Assembly (NCBI GenBank): GCA_018697195.1
Contig: CM031869.1
Coordinates: forward strand, 14,998,572-15,062,571
Length of the DNA: 64,000 nucleotides
Reading direction: 5' to 3'
Source of the DNA: Certhia americana
Lineage: Eukaryota > Chordata > Aves > Passeriformes > Certhiidae
This document shows, one piece after another, positions 1 through 8,859 of the stretch; position 1 is the stretch's first letter; the number at the start of each line of letters is the position of its first letter. The position numbers were made by a program, and so were the translations under genes. The notes under the pieces are model-generated. The model saw only the letters and a program-made list of their open reading frames with translations. It was not told the origin of the DNA and did no database searches.

Positions 1-3000
1 ATTTGGACTAATTTCGCAAGACAGGAAAAGAAGAATATTGGAAATCAGGATGGGGAAACAGAAAAGGAAAAAAAAAAAACCTCTAAAACAAAGACATCTC
101 TAAATCCATCAGAATTCCAAAGCAATGAAAGATTCTAATAGGAAAAAATGTTTGCATATAGAACGGGTTGTTTTTATAGAGCCAGGTGATCCTGCAGCAG
201 GAGAGGAGGATCCCAGCTCTGCATTCCCAGGCAGTGTCGCCGGGGGGCGATGGGATGTCGCGATACTCTGCCCTCGTCGCGGCTCGCCCTGCTCGGGCAC
301 CGGGAAACGCAGCGGCTCCTGGAAGTGCCAGGATTAACAGCGCCCTAAAAACCCTCCTGTTCGCAGGTTAGGTTATCTCAGCTGACTGTACTCAAACCCT
401 GGCTGCAATAAAACAACCTGGAGTTTATCTGAGACTGGGTGTGTCCACAGAGAGGTTCCCTGCGCTTGCACCGATTCGCTTTCCAGCTTTAGTTTCTAAT
501 TAATTTTCCCCAAGTGTTTGTGTCCTGCAAGTACCAAAGGGTGTAGAACACTGAAAAAAGCTCTTTTCCTTAAAAAAAAAAAAAAAAAGGAAGTTATATT
601 TTCTGAAAAAATCTGTGGTTCTAAAGTGTCTTTTCAATGAAATCTCCATTTGAATAGTGGAGAGGGAGGAGCTGATTTATGCACACCAGTAAATACCTTG
701 ACGATAGAATGTGACTGAAATATAAGCAGTAGCCTATTACTACTTTTTCTTTCTATAAATCATTAAAATGCATTGAAATAAATAAACTCATTTCATCGAA
801 ATTAACAAGAATTTAAACTTTGAAGGGTTTTGGAAGTTGGTACAGATTAATTTCTTTGGTACCCATGCTGATGTTCATACAAGACCTCAATTAATTTTAG
901 CACCATTGATTTCTCTTACAAACATTTAGTGGTGAGAGTAGAAGAACAAGCAGATGATCTGAAAGAGGGAACCCTCTTGACTGCTTGGGAGCTGCAGCAG
1001 CAGTGAGGCTGTCAAAGTATGATTGATTGAAGGGTCTGTATCTGTATTCATTTCCTATAACTGGGAGGGACAGCTCAGATTCTATCATGAGAAGGATTTG
1101 TCACAGTCTGATTCTGGCCCTCCGTGGCAGATGTGACCATGCCTGTGTCCCTCAGCACAGCAAATCCCGTGGCAGCCAAAGGAAGCTCTGGATTCCTTGC
1201 CTGCCTCTGGCCTGTCACAAGTGATGCATGAGGCAGGGGACACCTGATCCCCTCTACCGTATTTATTATGTCTTAGGAGATGGTAGGAGGCCTTTTTGGA
1301 GGTAGAAGTTACGATTACTTTTATTATTATCATTCTCATGGTCAGAGAGCAACTACGAGCCCTTACAAGGTTTCACAGCCTTCTAAAAACACAGTTATAA
1401 AGTTGCTTCCAAAATCCACAGTGATTTTGTTCTGGAAGGCTTGAAAAATCTAAGGGCATTCTAGCATTGCAGCACATGTGGCACAGATCCAAATGATATT
1501 GTCTTTTCCATTAATTTAATGTTCAACCTGCCTTCCTAGAAATAAAGCTCAGTTCCCTTGTTTTGCAGAGCTGTATTTTACATTTCTTATGCTTTTGTAA
1601 TGTCCTTGAAATGACATTGCTTTGCCTGCTACAGCCTGTTCCTTTTCATGGTGTGGTTTATTTTGTGGATATAATTATCTGGGCAGATAATTAGTGGAAT
1701 AAGACATGAAGACTTCTAAAAGTAATCTACTGGACAACTGAGAACATATAGAGTTTTTCACTGTATGAAAATGTCTTATTGATGGATACTGACCTGTTTC
1801 TGAATTCAGGGTATGAATTGTTTGAAACAAAGTAGGTTGCTTGGTACATTGGCTTACATAGGGACTCTTCTCTTTTGAAACAATTTTCCCCTCTTCTTTG
1901 TGACCACAGGAATTGTTTATATGAACTGTGTGCTGGTGTGTGCTCACCTCTCCCAAGTCACTGCAGTTCAGAAACACTAGATGTGCACGTTACTGTGAGT
2001 ATAAGTGGAAATGCTGAGGAGTCTGAGTTTAAATTAAATTAATCTGAACCTTTCCTAACCCAAGATTTCAGATATTATCTTTTCTTTTATAGAAGGATAG
2101 TCAGTGTGAAGAAATATTACTGTTGGTTGGAGTAGAGGGGCACATGGGAGCTGACCTAAAAAACCTATGGAAAACAGTGGTTCAGCCAGGGCCTGGCCTC
2201 AGCCCTGCAGATTTTGGAGCTTCTCTCAAGAAATTGAGAGGAGCAAATATTATATAACACAAGAGTTGTCAAAAGTCTTTGGTTTGACAACATTCTGTAG
2301 TTGACCAGCTGGTAGAGACATGCACTCAGGGCCGTGCAGGGCAGGACTGCAGTAAAAAGACATGTTAAAAATAATGTATCCTGCCTAGCCACACCTTACT
2401 GACCCAATGCATTTGGAAATAATGATCACTAAATTTTCTCCAGCAACAGCCTCCAATTCATTTGCTGAGTTTTCAGCCCTAAACAAGATCTGTTATCGTA
2501 GCTTGGTCAGCATGCCACCTTTTTCCAGTCTCTTTATATGGAAGCCTCACTGATTTTCCTTCTCTTTTCTCTACTTCTGGCATTGCTACCTTCTTTCAGC
2601 CCTGACAAAAGGAAGACTCTCAGTAGTGAAGACCCCAGGACAATATTTTTGGTTAGACTCAATTTCCTCCAGTTCTGACTCAGGCACCACAGTTTGAACA
2701 GAGATGATTCTCTCCTTGCTGCCTCCTTGCCTGCACAGGAGCATCTGCAGCAGAAGAGCTGCCCAGGAGCATGTGTTGCAGTGACCCTGCAGCAGCAAGG
2801 TGTGCTCAGAGTACTGACAAAGTACCTTTTTCCTGGCACTGTTTATACTCTGGTCTGAGTACATCAGGCCCAGCCAGCTGAAGGGAAATGCTGCTGATGG
2901 GAACGTGTCCCTGCTGGAAGCTGTGCCAGAGCAGCCATGTCGGGGAGGGATCAGACTTTGCCCCCTCTTTCACAGCTCCATGGGCAGCAGCCATGGGTGT

Positions 3001-4912
3001 CTCTGCACCTCCCTGCTGTAAAAGCAGCACTTGCCCTCCTCAGCCCAGTCCCTGCTTTGCTGGGCTCTGTGGGACACCGTGCTCAGGTGGGAGTGCTGGC
3101 AGGGCTGGGCATCCCCAGGCAGCAGCACAGCTCGGGCTCCCCCTGCTCAGTGCACTGCACCAAACTTCATCAGGAGGCACTGGCAGAGGAAATTTTACAG
3201 CCTTCACCAATCTCTGGCTCTGCAGCAGTAATGCTTTTTCCCTTTGCAAAGCCTGGGCTTTTTTCAAAGCCTGTATTCACTCAGCACCCACTCGAGTGTA
3301 TTTTTATTGTAACTGTGTGTGCAGCGCACCTCAGGGAATAAATATTTAGATGTCACTCCTCAGAGTTCATGATGCAGTTAGATGAATTTTTACTTCTTGG
3401 GATAAATTTACAAGTTTTTCTTGTTTTCAAGGGGGGTTTTGGCAAAAATCTAATTTGTTGAGAAGGTCAAAAATGTATTATGTTTACTTTTCTCACTATA
3501 TTCTGGCTCTTTAGTTAATTGTAAATGTGGTTTTACTCATGAGAGTTTCCTAAATGTTTTATTCTATTAACTCTTCCGTAAATGAAAGCGGGTTATTAGC
3601 AATATTTGTACCAATACTTGCAGGGATACACATATAATTTTAAAATAAATCTTATAAAGTTAACTGGGAAGCTGTAGGGGATGTTGTTCAAACAGCCTTT
3701 TGCATGTTTGTATCTCAGATTCTTATGGTGAAAAAGATTATTGCAGATTAGTCCCTTGAGGAAGGAGGCACTCACATTAGGAGCTCCAAAAAATATTTCT
3801 TTTTTCTTTCTTTTTTTTTTTTTTGTCTAAGTCACCTTTTGCACAGCAGTTGTCACTTAGAAAATAAGCCAGTCCCACCACGTTCCACTGAACTGTTGAC
3901 TGTTTAATGTGTGTCTCTGAACAGGTTATTTAGCATTTACATATTCTGAGCTCTCAGCCATTCAAATTAAAGTAGCAGCTTGTTTGTTGTGGTACAAATG
4001 ATTTTCTGTGCAGTGAAAGCATGGATTTTTAAAGTAACAGCTGTACAGCTTCATTTCTGAGCTGGCAAATTGGCTTGCTTTGTCATTTTGTACTCAATAT
4101 TTCAGCAGTATTTCCTGGGGGACTTTTTTTCAAAGCAACAATATGGACATGAATTAGTGAATCACTAATTCTTAGGGAGTGGAGAGTCTTGGTGGTTGTG
4201 CTAAAGCACAGAAGATTAAGATGAATGTGTGACAAAGCAAAAAGCCTTTGGTACAGCCAGGAATTCAAATCCATGGGTCAAAGCTGGTGTTTCTGCAGAA
4301 ATTATAGGACAAGAGCTATCTGGAAGGCCCTGTCGCACCATGACTTTCTTTAATTGCATGGGTATTAAGGCTGAGGCAAGTTTTAAATGATGTGTGTGTG
4401 CCTTAATCACAAAAAAAAAAAGCAAATATCACTGTGAAGGGAACTGCAGCTCTGCTCTAACTCCAGTGTGGGTGTTCATGCAGCGAAGAGCTGCCATCCT
4501 GAGACAGGGCTGGTGGGATTGCAGCGAAGAGCTCTATCCTCCTTCAAACTTGCAGGGTGCCATGCAAAGCACCAAGGACTTGTCCAAAATATTAAAGGAC
4601 TAGAGGTTTCTCCTTGTTTCTTAATTCTAAGGAGTCAGCTCTTGTCTGTACAGGTACAGATGAAATTACTGGAACTTGGCTAAAAAGAGCTGTGCCAAAC
4701 ACTGTCACTGTTTTTCTGTTTGGAAGTTGTGCTGAGAGGTTTTATGAGCTCTCTGCACCAATCCTGCAGCAAAGAGGAAGCAGCACATAATGATTTCCCA
4801 TCTCAGTTCTCCAATTTAAGCTTTAAAGAAAGGTTTGATTATTAAGCTTAAAATTTTTTCCTCACAAGATTAATCCTTACTTTAGGGAGTTAATTCCATT
4901 TATATCAGTAGA
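1..4912. other. Upstream intergenic flank of FOXI1
   Basis: No coding exon recognised. It contains the CpG-dense patch (237-314), a 16-base A run near 571-586, T-rich tracts near 3797-3824, and a moderately GC-rich stretch (about 2880-3200) whose open frames show no recognisable protein. In mammals DOCK2 ends upstream of FOXI1 on the same strand. I could not recognise any DOCK2 C-terminal sequence here. Confidence 0.6.
237..314. other. Small CpG-dense patch
   Basis: By eye about 13 CpG dinucleotides fall in 78 bases, in an otherwise CpG-poor, AT-rich flank. The patch could be the edge of a CpG island, a distal promoter or enhancer, or the last remnant of an upstream gene. An AATAAA occurs about 90 bases downstream (near 403-410). 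No reading frame here resembles a known protein. Confidence 0.5.
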
Positions 4913-4928
4913 TTACTCACGTGAGTAA
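4913..4928. promoter_or_regulatory. 16-bp perfect palindrome centred on CACGTG
   Basis: TTACTCACGTGAGTAA is its own reverse complement. Its core TCACGTGA is the extended E-box preferred by MiT/TFE factors (the CLEAR/M-box type) and also bound by USF. It lies about 620 bp upstream of the FOXI1 start codon. A perfect 16-mer palindrome is expected about once per 65 kb by chance, so the evidence is suggestive only. Confidence 0.35.
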
Positions 4929-5007
4929 CCAGCCACAGAATTTGCCTGTAGTACTGTGATTGCCTAGGGGGAAGTACAAGCAAGTCTGCAATTAAAATTA
5001 CAAAAGG

Positions 5008-5024
5008 AAAAGGTCTGACCTTTT
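5008..5024. repeat. 17-bp inverted repeat at head of a pyrimidine tract
   Basis: AAAAGGTC-T-GACCTTTT has perfect 8-bp arms around one base. It contains AGGTC/GACCT, which resembles facing nuclear-receptor half-sites but lacks the outer A/T needed for full AGGTCA sites at usual spacing. It runs directly into a T/C-only tract. Confidence 0.35.
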
Positions 5025-5065
5025 ATTTTCTTCTCTTTTCTTTTCTTCTTTTCTTCTTTTCTTTT
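5021..5065 (+). repeat. Near-homopyrimidine (CTTTT)-like tract
   Basis: About 45 bases consist almost entirely of T and C, in TTTTC, TTCTT and similar units, about 480-530 bp upstream of the FOXI1 ATG. Such mirror-like polypyrimidine DNA can form triplex (H-DNA) structures. It may equally be an ordinary microsatellite relic. Confidence 0.6.
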
Positions 5066-5444
5066 TATTCTTTAAGTATATATCTCTATTGTTTCATTGA
5101 CTAGTGACAATGACTTTTGTGTTCTGAGGTGTTACTAACAGCAGCACAAAATGGCTCTTCTTTAATAAGAAAAAAATAGGAAATGATAAAGCTTCGCTGT
5201 GCAAGGTAGAAAGAGGAGGATCTCTGAGTTTTAACTTCAAGAAGCCCTAGGCTTTCTTCATGTGCATCACATTAGTGGAAAATTCCTTCATTCATTTAAG
5301 AAGATAAACAGTTGTAACTTTCACGTTTGGTTATGTGACATCAATGACTGACTGGGACTGCCAGCATTCCAAAAAGGATATCGTCCTCATCTGCAGCCAC
5401 TCAGGGCTGCGGGGTGGAGCCAGCAGCACAGGCTGCAACATTTA

Positions 5445-5515
5445 CAGGTGCATAAGTACCTAGGGAAGGGCACAGGTGATGCACCTGTCCCGGGAAAGGA
5501 GCACTAGCACAGGTG
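5445..5515 (+). promoter_or_regulatory. Proximal FOXI1 upstream region with four CAGGTG/CACCTG E-boxes
   Basis: Within 71 bp, ending 32 bp before the start codon, there are CAGGTG at 5445-5450, CAGGTG at 5473-5478, CACCTG at 5482-5487 and CAGGTG at 5510-5515. The middle two form a perfect inverted repeat, ACAGGTG-ATG-CACCTGT (5472-5488). CAGGTG is the preferred E-box of SNAI and ZEB repressors and of E-protein dimers, so the cluster could be a promoter or early 5' UTR control region. No convincing TATA box was seen and the transcription start is unknown. The interval has few CpGs, so this is not a CpG-island promoter. Confidence 0.5.
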
Positions 5516-5547
5516 TGTCACAACTCCCCAGCCGCCCGGGTTAGAGC

Positions 5548-6121
5548 ATGAGCTTCTTTGACCCACAAGCTCACTCCCCTCCACGCTGCAGCCCTCAGTT
5601 CCCAAACATCGGCCAAGAGCCCCCGGAGATGAACATCTACTACGAGAACTTCTTCCATCCGCAGAACATCCCGAGTCCCCAGAGACCAAGCACCTTTGAG
5701 ACGACGGATTACAACGCCACTCCCAATCCTTACCTCTGGCTAAATGGGCCTTCCATCACCCCCCCACCGTATCTGCCAGGATCCAACACCAGTCCCTTCA
5801 TTCCGCAGTCCTACGGGATGCAGAGGCAGCTCTTGCCTAACATGCACAGTTTGGGAGGAACTGACCTTGGCTGGCTTCCCCTCCCATCCCAAGAGGAGCT
5901 CATGAAGTTGGTGAGACCACCTTACTCCTACTCTGCCCTCATTGCCATGGCCATCCACGGGGCACCTGACAAGAGGCTGACTCTGAGCCAGATCTACCAG
6001 TATGTGGCCGACAACTTCCCGTTCTACAACAAAAGCAAAGCTGGCTGGCAGAATTCCATACGGCACAACTTGTCTCTCAACGACTGCTTCAAGAAGGTGC
6101 CTCGAGATGAAGATGATCCAG
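5548..6121 (+). CDS. FOXI1: FOXI1 coding exon 1 (residues 1-191 plus first base of codon 192)
   Basis: This exon encodes the N-terminal half of forkhead box I1, a nuclear DNA-binding transcription factor. In mammals FOXI1 switches on V-ATPase subunits, pendrin and anion exchangers in inner-ear, renal intercalated and epididymal cells. The translation closely follows mammalian FOXI1 as I recall it: a proline-rich start with YYENFFHPQ (about 31-39), the FOXI1-type segment [20 protein letters not shown] (108-127), then the forkhead domain from about 122. Recognition helix H3 is visible as [10 protein letters not shown] (169-178). The ATG is supported by an in-frame TAG two codons upstream (5542-5544), an A at -3, and agreement with the family N-terminus. 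The exon ends at CCAG followed by GTATAG, splitting the Gly192 codon in phase 1. Reading past the donor would give a 203-residue protein lacking the forkhead wings, which I regard as an artefact. Confidence 0.97.
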
Positions 6122-7076
6122 GTATAGCCCTCTCCCCCTTTTCCCCTGCCTCTAATTGAACTTAAGGAATTTTAAAGTACCTAGTGTGCTGTAAAGAGAC
6201 ATAGTAGCCCAGATACAGGACATAGACACAGTAGCACTTTGTTTTCAAAAGAACTGAACTAGAAAGCAGCTGTGCCTAGCTGAGGTGTGAATCAATGTTG
6301 CTGTGACATCTCTGGAGGGAAGGGAATTCTTTCCTGCCCTGGGTCTTCCTGAGAATGGATGAATGAGCTGAGGAGACTCAGGATACACAGGAACATTTAA
6401 CTGGGCAAGGCACACTCAGGACCCATTTGGTGTAATGCATGACTTGTGTCAAACTTAACTGGGAATTCAAGGGAAGGAGATTTGTCAAAGAAATCCAGTG
6501 GCTTTGGGGAGTCAGCATTAATTCTCAAGAGGAGAGCAGGATGCTTTTATTTTGTTTCAATTAGTGTTTTGTTTGGAATGACACTTCTGCTGTTACCAAT
6601 GCCTTGGCTGGTAGGCTGTCAGGTATTCCTTTAGTCATGGTTTCCTATCAGCAGCTATTAAGAACCACCAAGAACATTAAAAACTCATTGAAATTATTCT
6701 GCAGCAGAGGGCCAAAATTGTAGTTATATCTTGTTAGAAACCTATGCTACCCCACTGATTCTGGAGGATTCCCATCTGTATACTGAAAGCCTCCTTTCCT
6801 CACCAAAAAAACAAACCAAAAAGCCCTTCCAGTGACTCTGCTTGTAGTTTTGCCTGTGTGAAGAGTCAGGGATAAAGGATAGAACCCAGAACTTTAAACT
6901 TTTTTTCTGAATTCAACAGACATATACTTTTGAGTGATGAAAAATACATGTGTATTGCTCACGCAATTGTTCTGTTTCTGTACAATGAGAGAAGCACTGT
7001 AAAGCCCTAATGACTGCTTTTTTCTGTTTATGTCCTTTTTCTTAAACTAAAAGTGTGGCTTTGTTTCCTTTGACAG
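6122..7076 (+). other. FOXI1: FOXI1 intron 1 (phase 1)
   Basis: A 955-bp intron runs from GTATAG to a pyrimidine-rich ...TTTCCTTTGACAG acceptor. It interrupts the forkhead domain at the Gly192 codon, after the DDP of PRDEDDP. Removing it restores one continuous forkhead reading frame, which is the main support. I see no repeat or RNA gene inside it. The AT-rich stretch with short C runs near 6800-6840 is unremarkable. Confidence 0.95.
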
Positions 7077-7630
7077 GAAAAGGGAATTACTGGACTCTGG
7101 ACCCGAACTGTGAAAAGATGTTTGACAATGGAAACTTTCGCAGGAAGCGGAAGAGAAAGTCTGACATTGAGGCCAGTGCTGCTACTCTTGCATCTGAGAA
7201 ATCTGAGGACAGTACCCTGACTGGCAGCCCCAAAGCTGCAGAGCATCAGGATATCTTAGAAAACTCATCACCTGGGACTGATACTTCACCTGAGAAAGGA
7301 TCTCCTCCTCCCTCTTCCAGCAGCCCGTGCCTCAGTAACTTCCTCTCCAGCATGACTGCCTATGTCCATGGCTCCAGCTCGGGGAGCCGCTCTGGGCCCG
7401 TGGGACTCAGCTCTGAGCCCATTGACAAAATGGGGCAGAACATGGTAGGCTTCAATTCCTACTCCCCACTCTCCAGTATCCCCAGCCATGGTGTGGGAGA
7501 CTGGTCCAATTCCATGCCTTCCAGTCACCTTGGCCACAGCAACTCGGTGCTCAACCAGTTTAACACCCATTTTTACAGCAGCCTCAGCACAAACAACAAC
7601 CTATACTCCAGGGAAGGGACAGAGGTTTAA
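7077..7630 (+). CDS. FOXI1: FOXI1 coding exon 2 (rest of codon 192 to stop, residue 375)
   Basis: This exon follows a TTTCCTTTGACAG acceptor and rejoins the forkhead domain in frame: [19 protein letters not shown] (192-210), the wing region. A basic cluster RRKRKRK (213-219) follows and is the likely nuclear localisation signal. Next come a Ser/Pro-rich stretch (about 260-274), the conserved-looking segment [14 protein letters not shown] (275-288), and a Ser/Asn-rich tail ending REGTEV. The stop is TAA at 7628-7630. The joined product is 375 residues, against about 378 for human FOXI1, so the gene looks intact. The C-terminal tail is less conserved than the forkhead domain, as expected for a Fox activation region. 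FOXI2 and FOXI3 are the alternatives; the N-terminus and the tail favour FOXI1. Confidence 0.97.
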
Positions 7631-8663
7631 TGAAGAATTCTAGTAGACTAGAGGGTGGTTATTTCTGAGAGGAAATGATCCATGGGCAGGTGATTAGCAT
7701 TAGCCTCTTGTCTCTAGGGCCCCGCTGCATCCTCTTCCTGACAGCCACAAACTTGTTACCCGTTATACTGAAATCACAAACACTCCACATTTGGCACCTG
7801 CACATGAAAAACCAGGGATCATAAGAGGAAGAATAGTGAAAATTTCTCCTCAGACACTGCTTGTGCTGCTGCCAACCAGGGTCCTCTACAGAAGTCCTTG
7901 AGAAGTTACAGTTTGCCTTAGGCAGGAGGCTCTTTCTGGCATGGCATTAACATGCTGTGCTTTTTAAAGTGGTAACAGAAATGTGGTGTTACTTTTAAAT
8001 GTCCTGTCTTCAAGTATAGGCTGCCTGTAGTAAATGTTCAGCAAGTTCTTATTTGGCCAAAGCTCTCCTGAATACTGCAGGATCCATAATAGAAGCCACT
8101 GCACAGTGAGTAAGAACCAACACTTGAATGGTGAATGCTGTCTTCTCTCATGGCAGTGCAGATCTTGTCTAAAGCTTCCCCTTCCAGTCCCAGGGGAAAT
8201 GTGGCTGGGCAGCAAACTCACATCATCGTGGACACAACAGGAATTCTGAATCTGAAGGGAAGCATAACAAAGTACACTGGAATTGTCTTCTGCTGTTGGA
8301 TCTTTGTGTTTTCAATTTTAATTACAGGGTCAATTTTATTACTTACACAGGTAAATCAAGTCACTTAAGGGAAACAGGATCTGTCCTGAACATATAAATA
8401 TATATATTTAAGACATGTTTTTTCTAAGAAGAAAACACATTTGTTATATTTTAACACTGTACATGAATCATTTCTACTGAGTAAAGGGTTTGAATATGGG
8501 GGTGGAAGGTGAGGGAAGAAGAAAAGGGAGGCAAGAAGTTTAACTGTCTCTGAATTTCAGTTTCAAATGCTGGATCTTTCAGAGTATCAACTGCAGATAT
8601 TGTAAAAAAGACTCTGTACTGTATCTTTTTTCATTTTGTAAAAGTCCATGCTGTTTGTCCTTG

Positions 8664-8671
8664 TGTAAATA
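8664..8671 (+). promoter_or_regulatory. Pumilio-type element in FOXI1 3' UTR
   Basis: TGTAAATA matches the UGUANAUA consensus bound by Pumilio proteins. It sits in an AU-rich part of the 3' UTR about 150 bases before the poly(A) signal. An 8-mer of this looseness occurs often by chance in AT-rich DNA, so this is only a candidate post-transcriptional site. Confidence 0.3.
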
Positions 8672-8818
8672 TTAGAAACAATTCTTATTTTTCCTATACT
8701 CTACTGTAGCCACAAACATTTCAAGATATAGATGAAGGTTTTTTAAACCAAGACTTGACTCGAGTTCCACATTTATATAGAGTAATATCTCAAAATGGAT
8801 AACCTCAGAAGCATTTTT

Positions 8819-8824
8819 AATAAA
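8819..8824 (+). terminator. FOXI1: Poly(A) signal of FOXI1
   Basis: A canonical AATAAA hexamer is followed 10-40 bases later by a GT-rich stretch (GTGTGTACTTGTGTTTGTTT, about 8840-8859), the expected downstream element. Together they form a complete vertebrate cleavage and polyadenylation site about 1.2 kb after the FOXI1 stop codon. Confidence 0.85.
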
Positions 8825-8859
8825 GCATTTGTATAGAAGAGTGTGTACTTGTGTTTGTT

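Larger units (their letters stand above)
7631..8842 (+). other. FOXI1: FOXI1 3' untranslated region
   Basis: About 1.2 kb lies between the stop codon and a canonical poly(A) signal. No AATAAA or ATTAAA was noticed earlier in this interval, so use of the signal at 8819 is the simplest reading. The 3' half is AU-rich (8390-8460 and 8580-8700). It includes a TGTAAATA motif at 8664-8671 that fits the Pumilio response element consensus. The 3' end is placed about 20 bases after the hexamer by convention, not by transcript evidence. Confidence 0.75.

Noticed and set aside
1..2400. Possible DOCK2 3' end upstream
   Set aside because: No recognisable DOCK2 peptide; the AATAAA near 403 alone is not evidence.
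2888..3349. Open frame of 153 codons, Cys/Ser/Ala-rich
   Set aside because: Alternative frames on both strands are equally open and the composition mirrors local GC. No similarity recognised.
5740..6066. Minus-strand open frame of 108 codons antisense to FOXI1 exon 1
   Set aside because: A shadow of the strongly coding + strand; no recognisable product.
5548..6159. Single-exon FOXI1 ending at codon 203
   Set aside because: It reads through a good GT donor into intron and would delete the forkhead wings. Joining 6121 to 7077 restores the full domain.
7055..7076. Start of exon 2 at the upstream ATG (MALFPLT)
   Set aside because: These bases are the pyrimidine-rich acceptor region of the intron, not coding; the split Gly codon fits exon 1 exactly.
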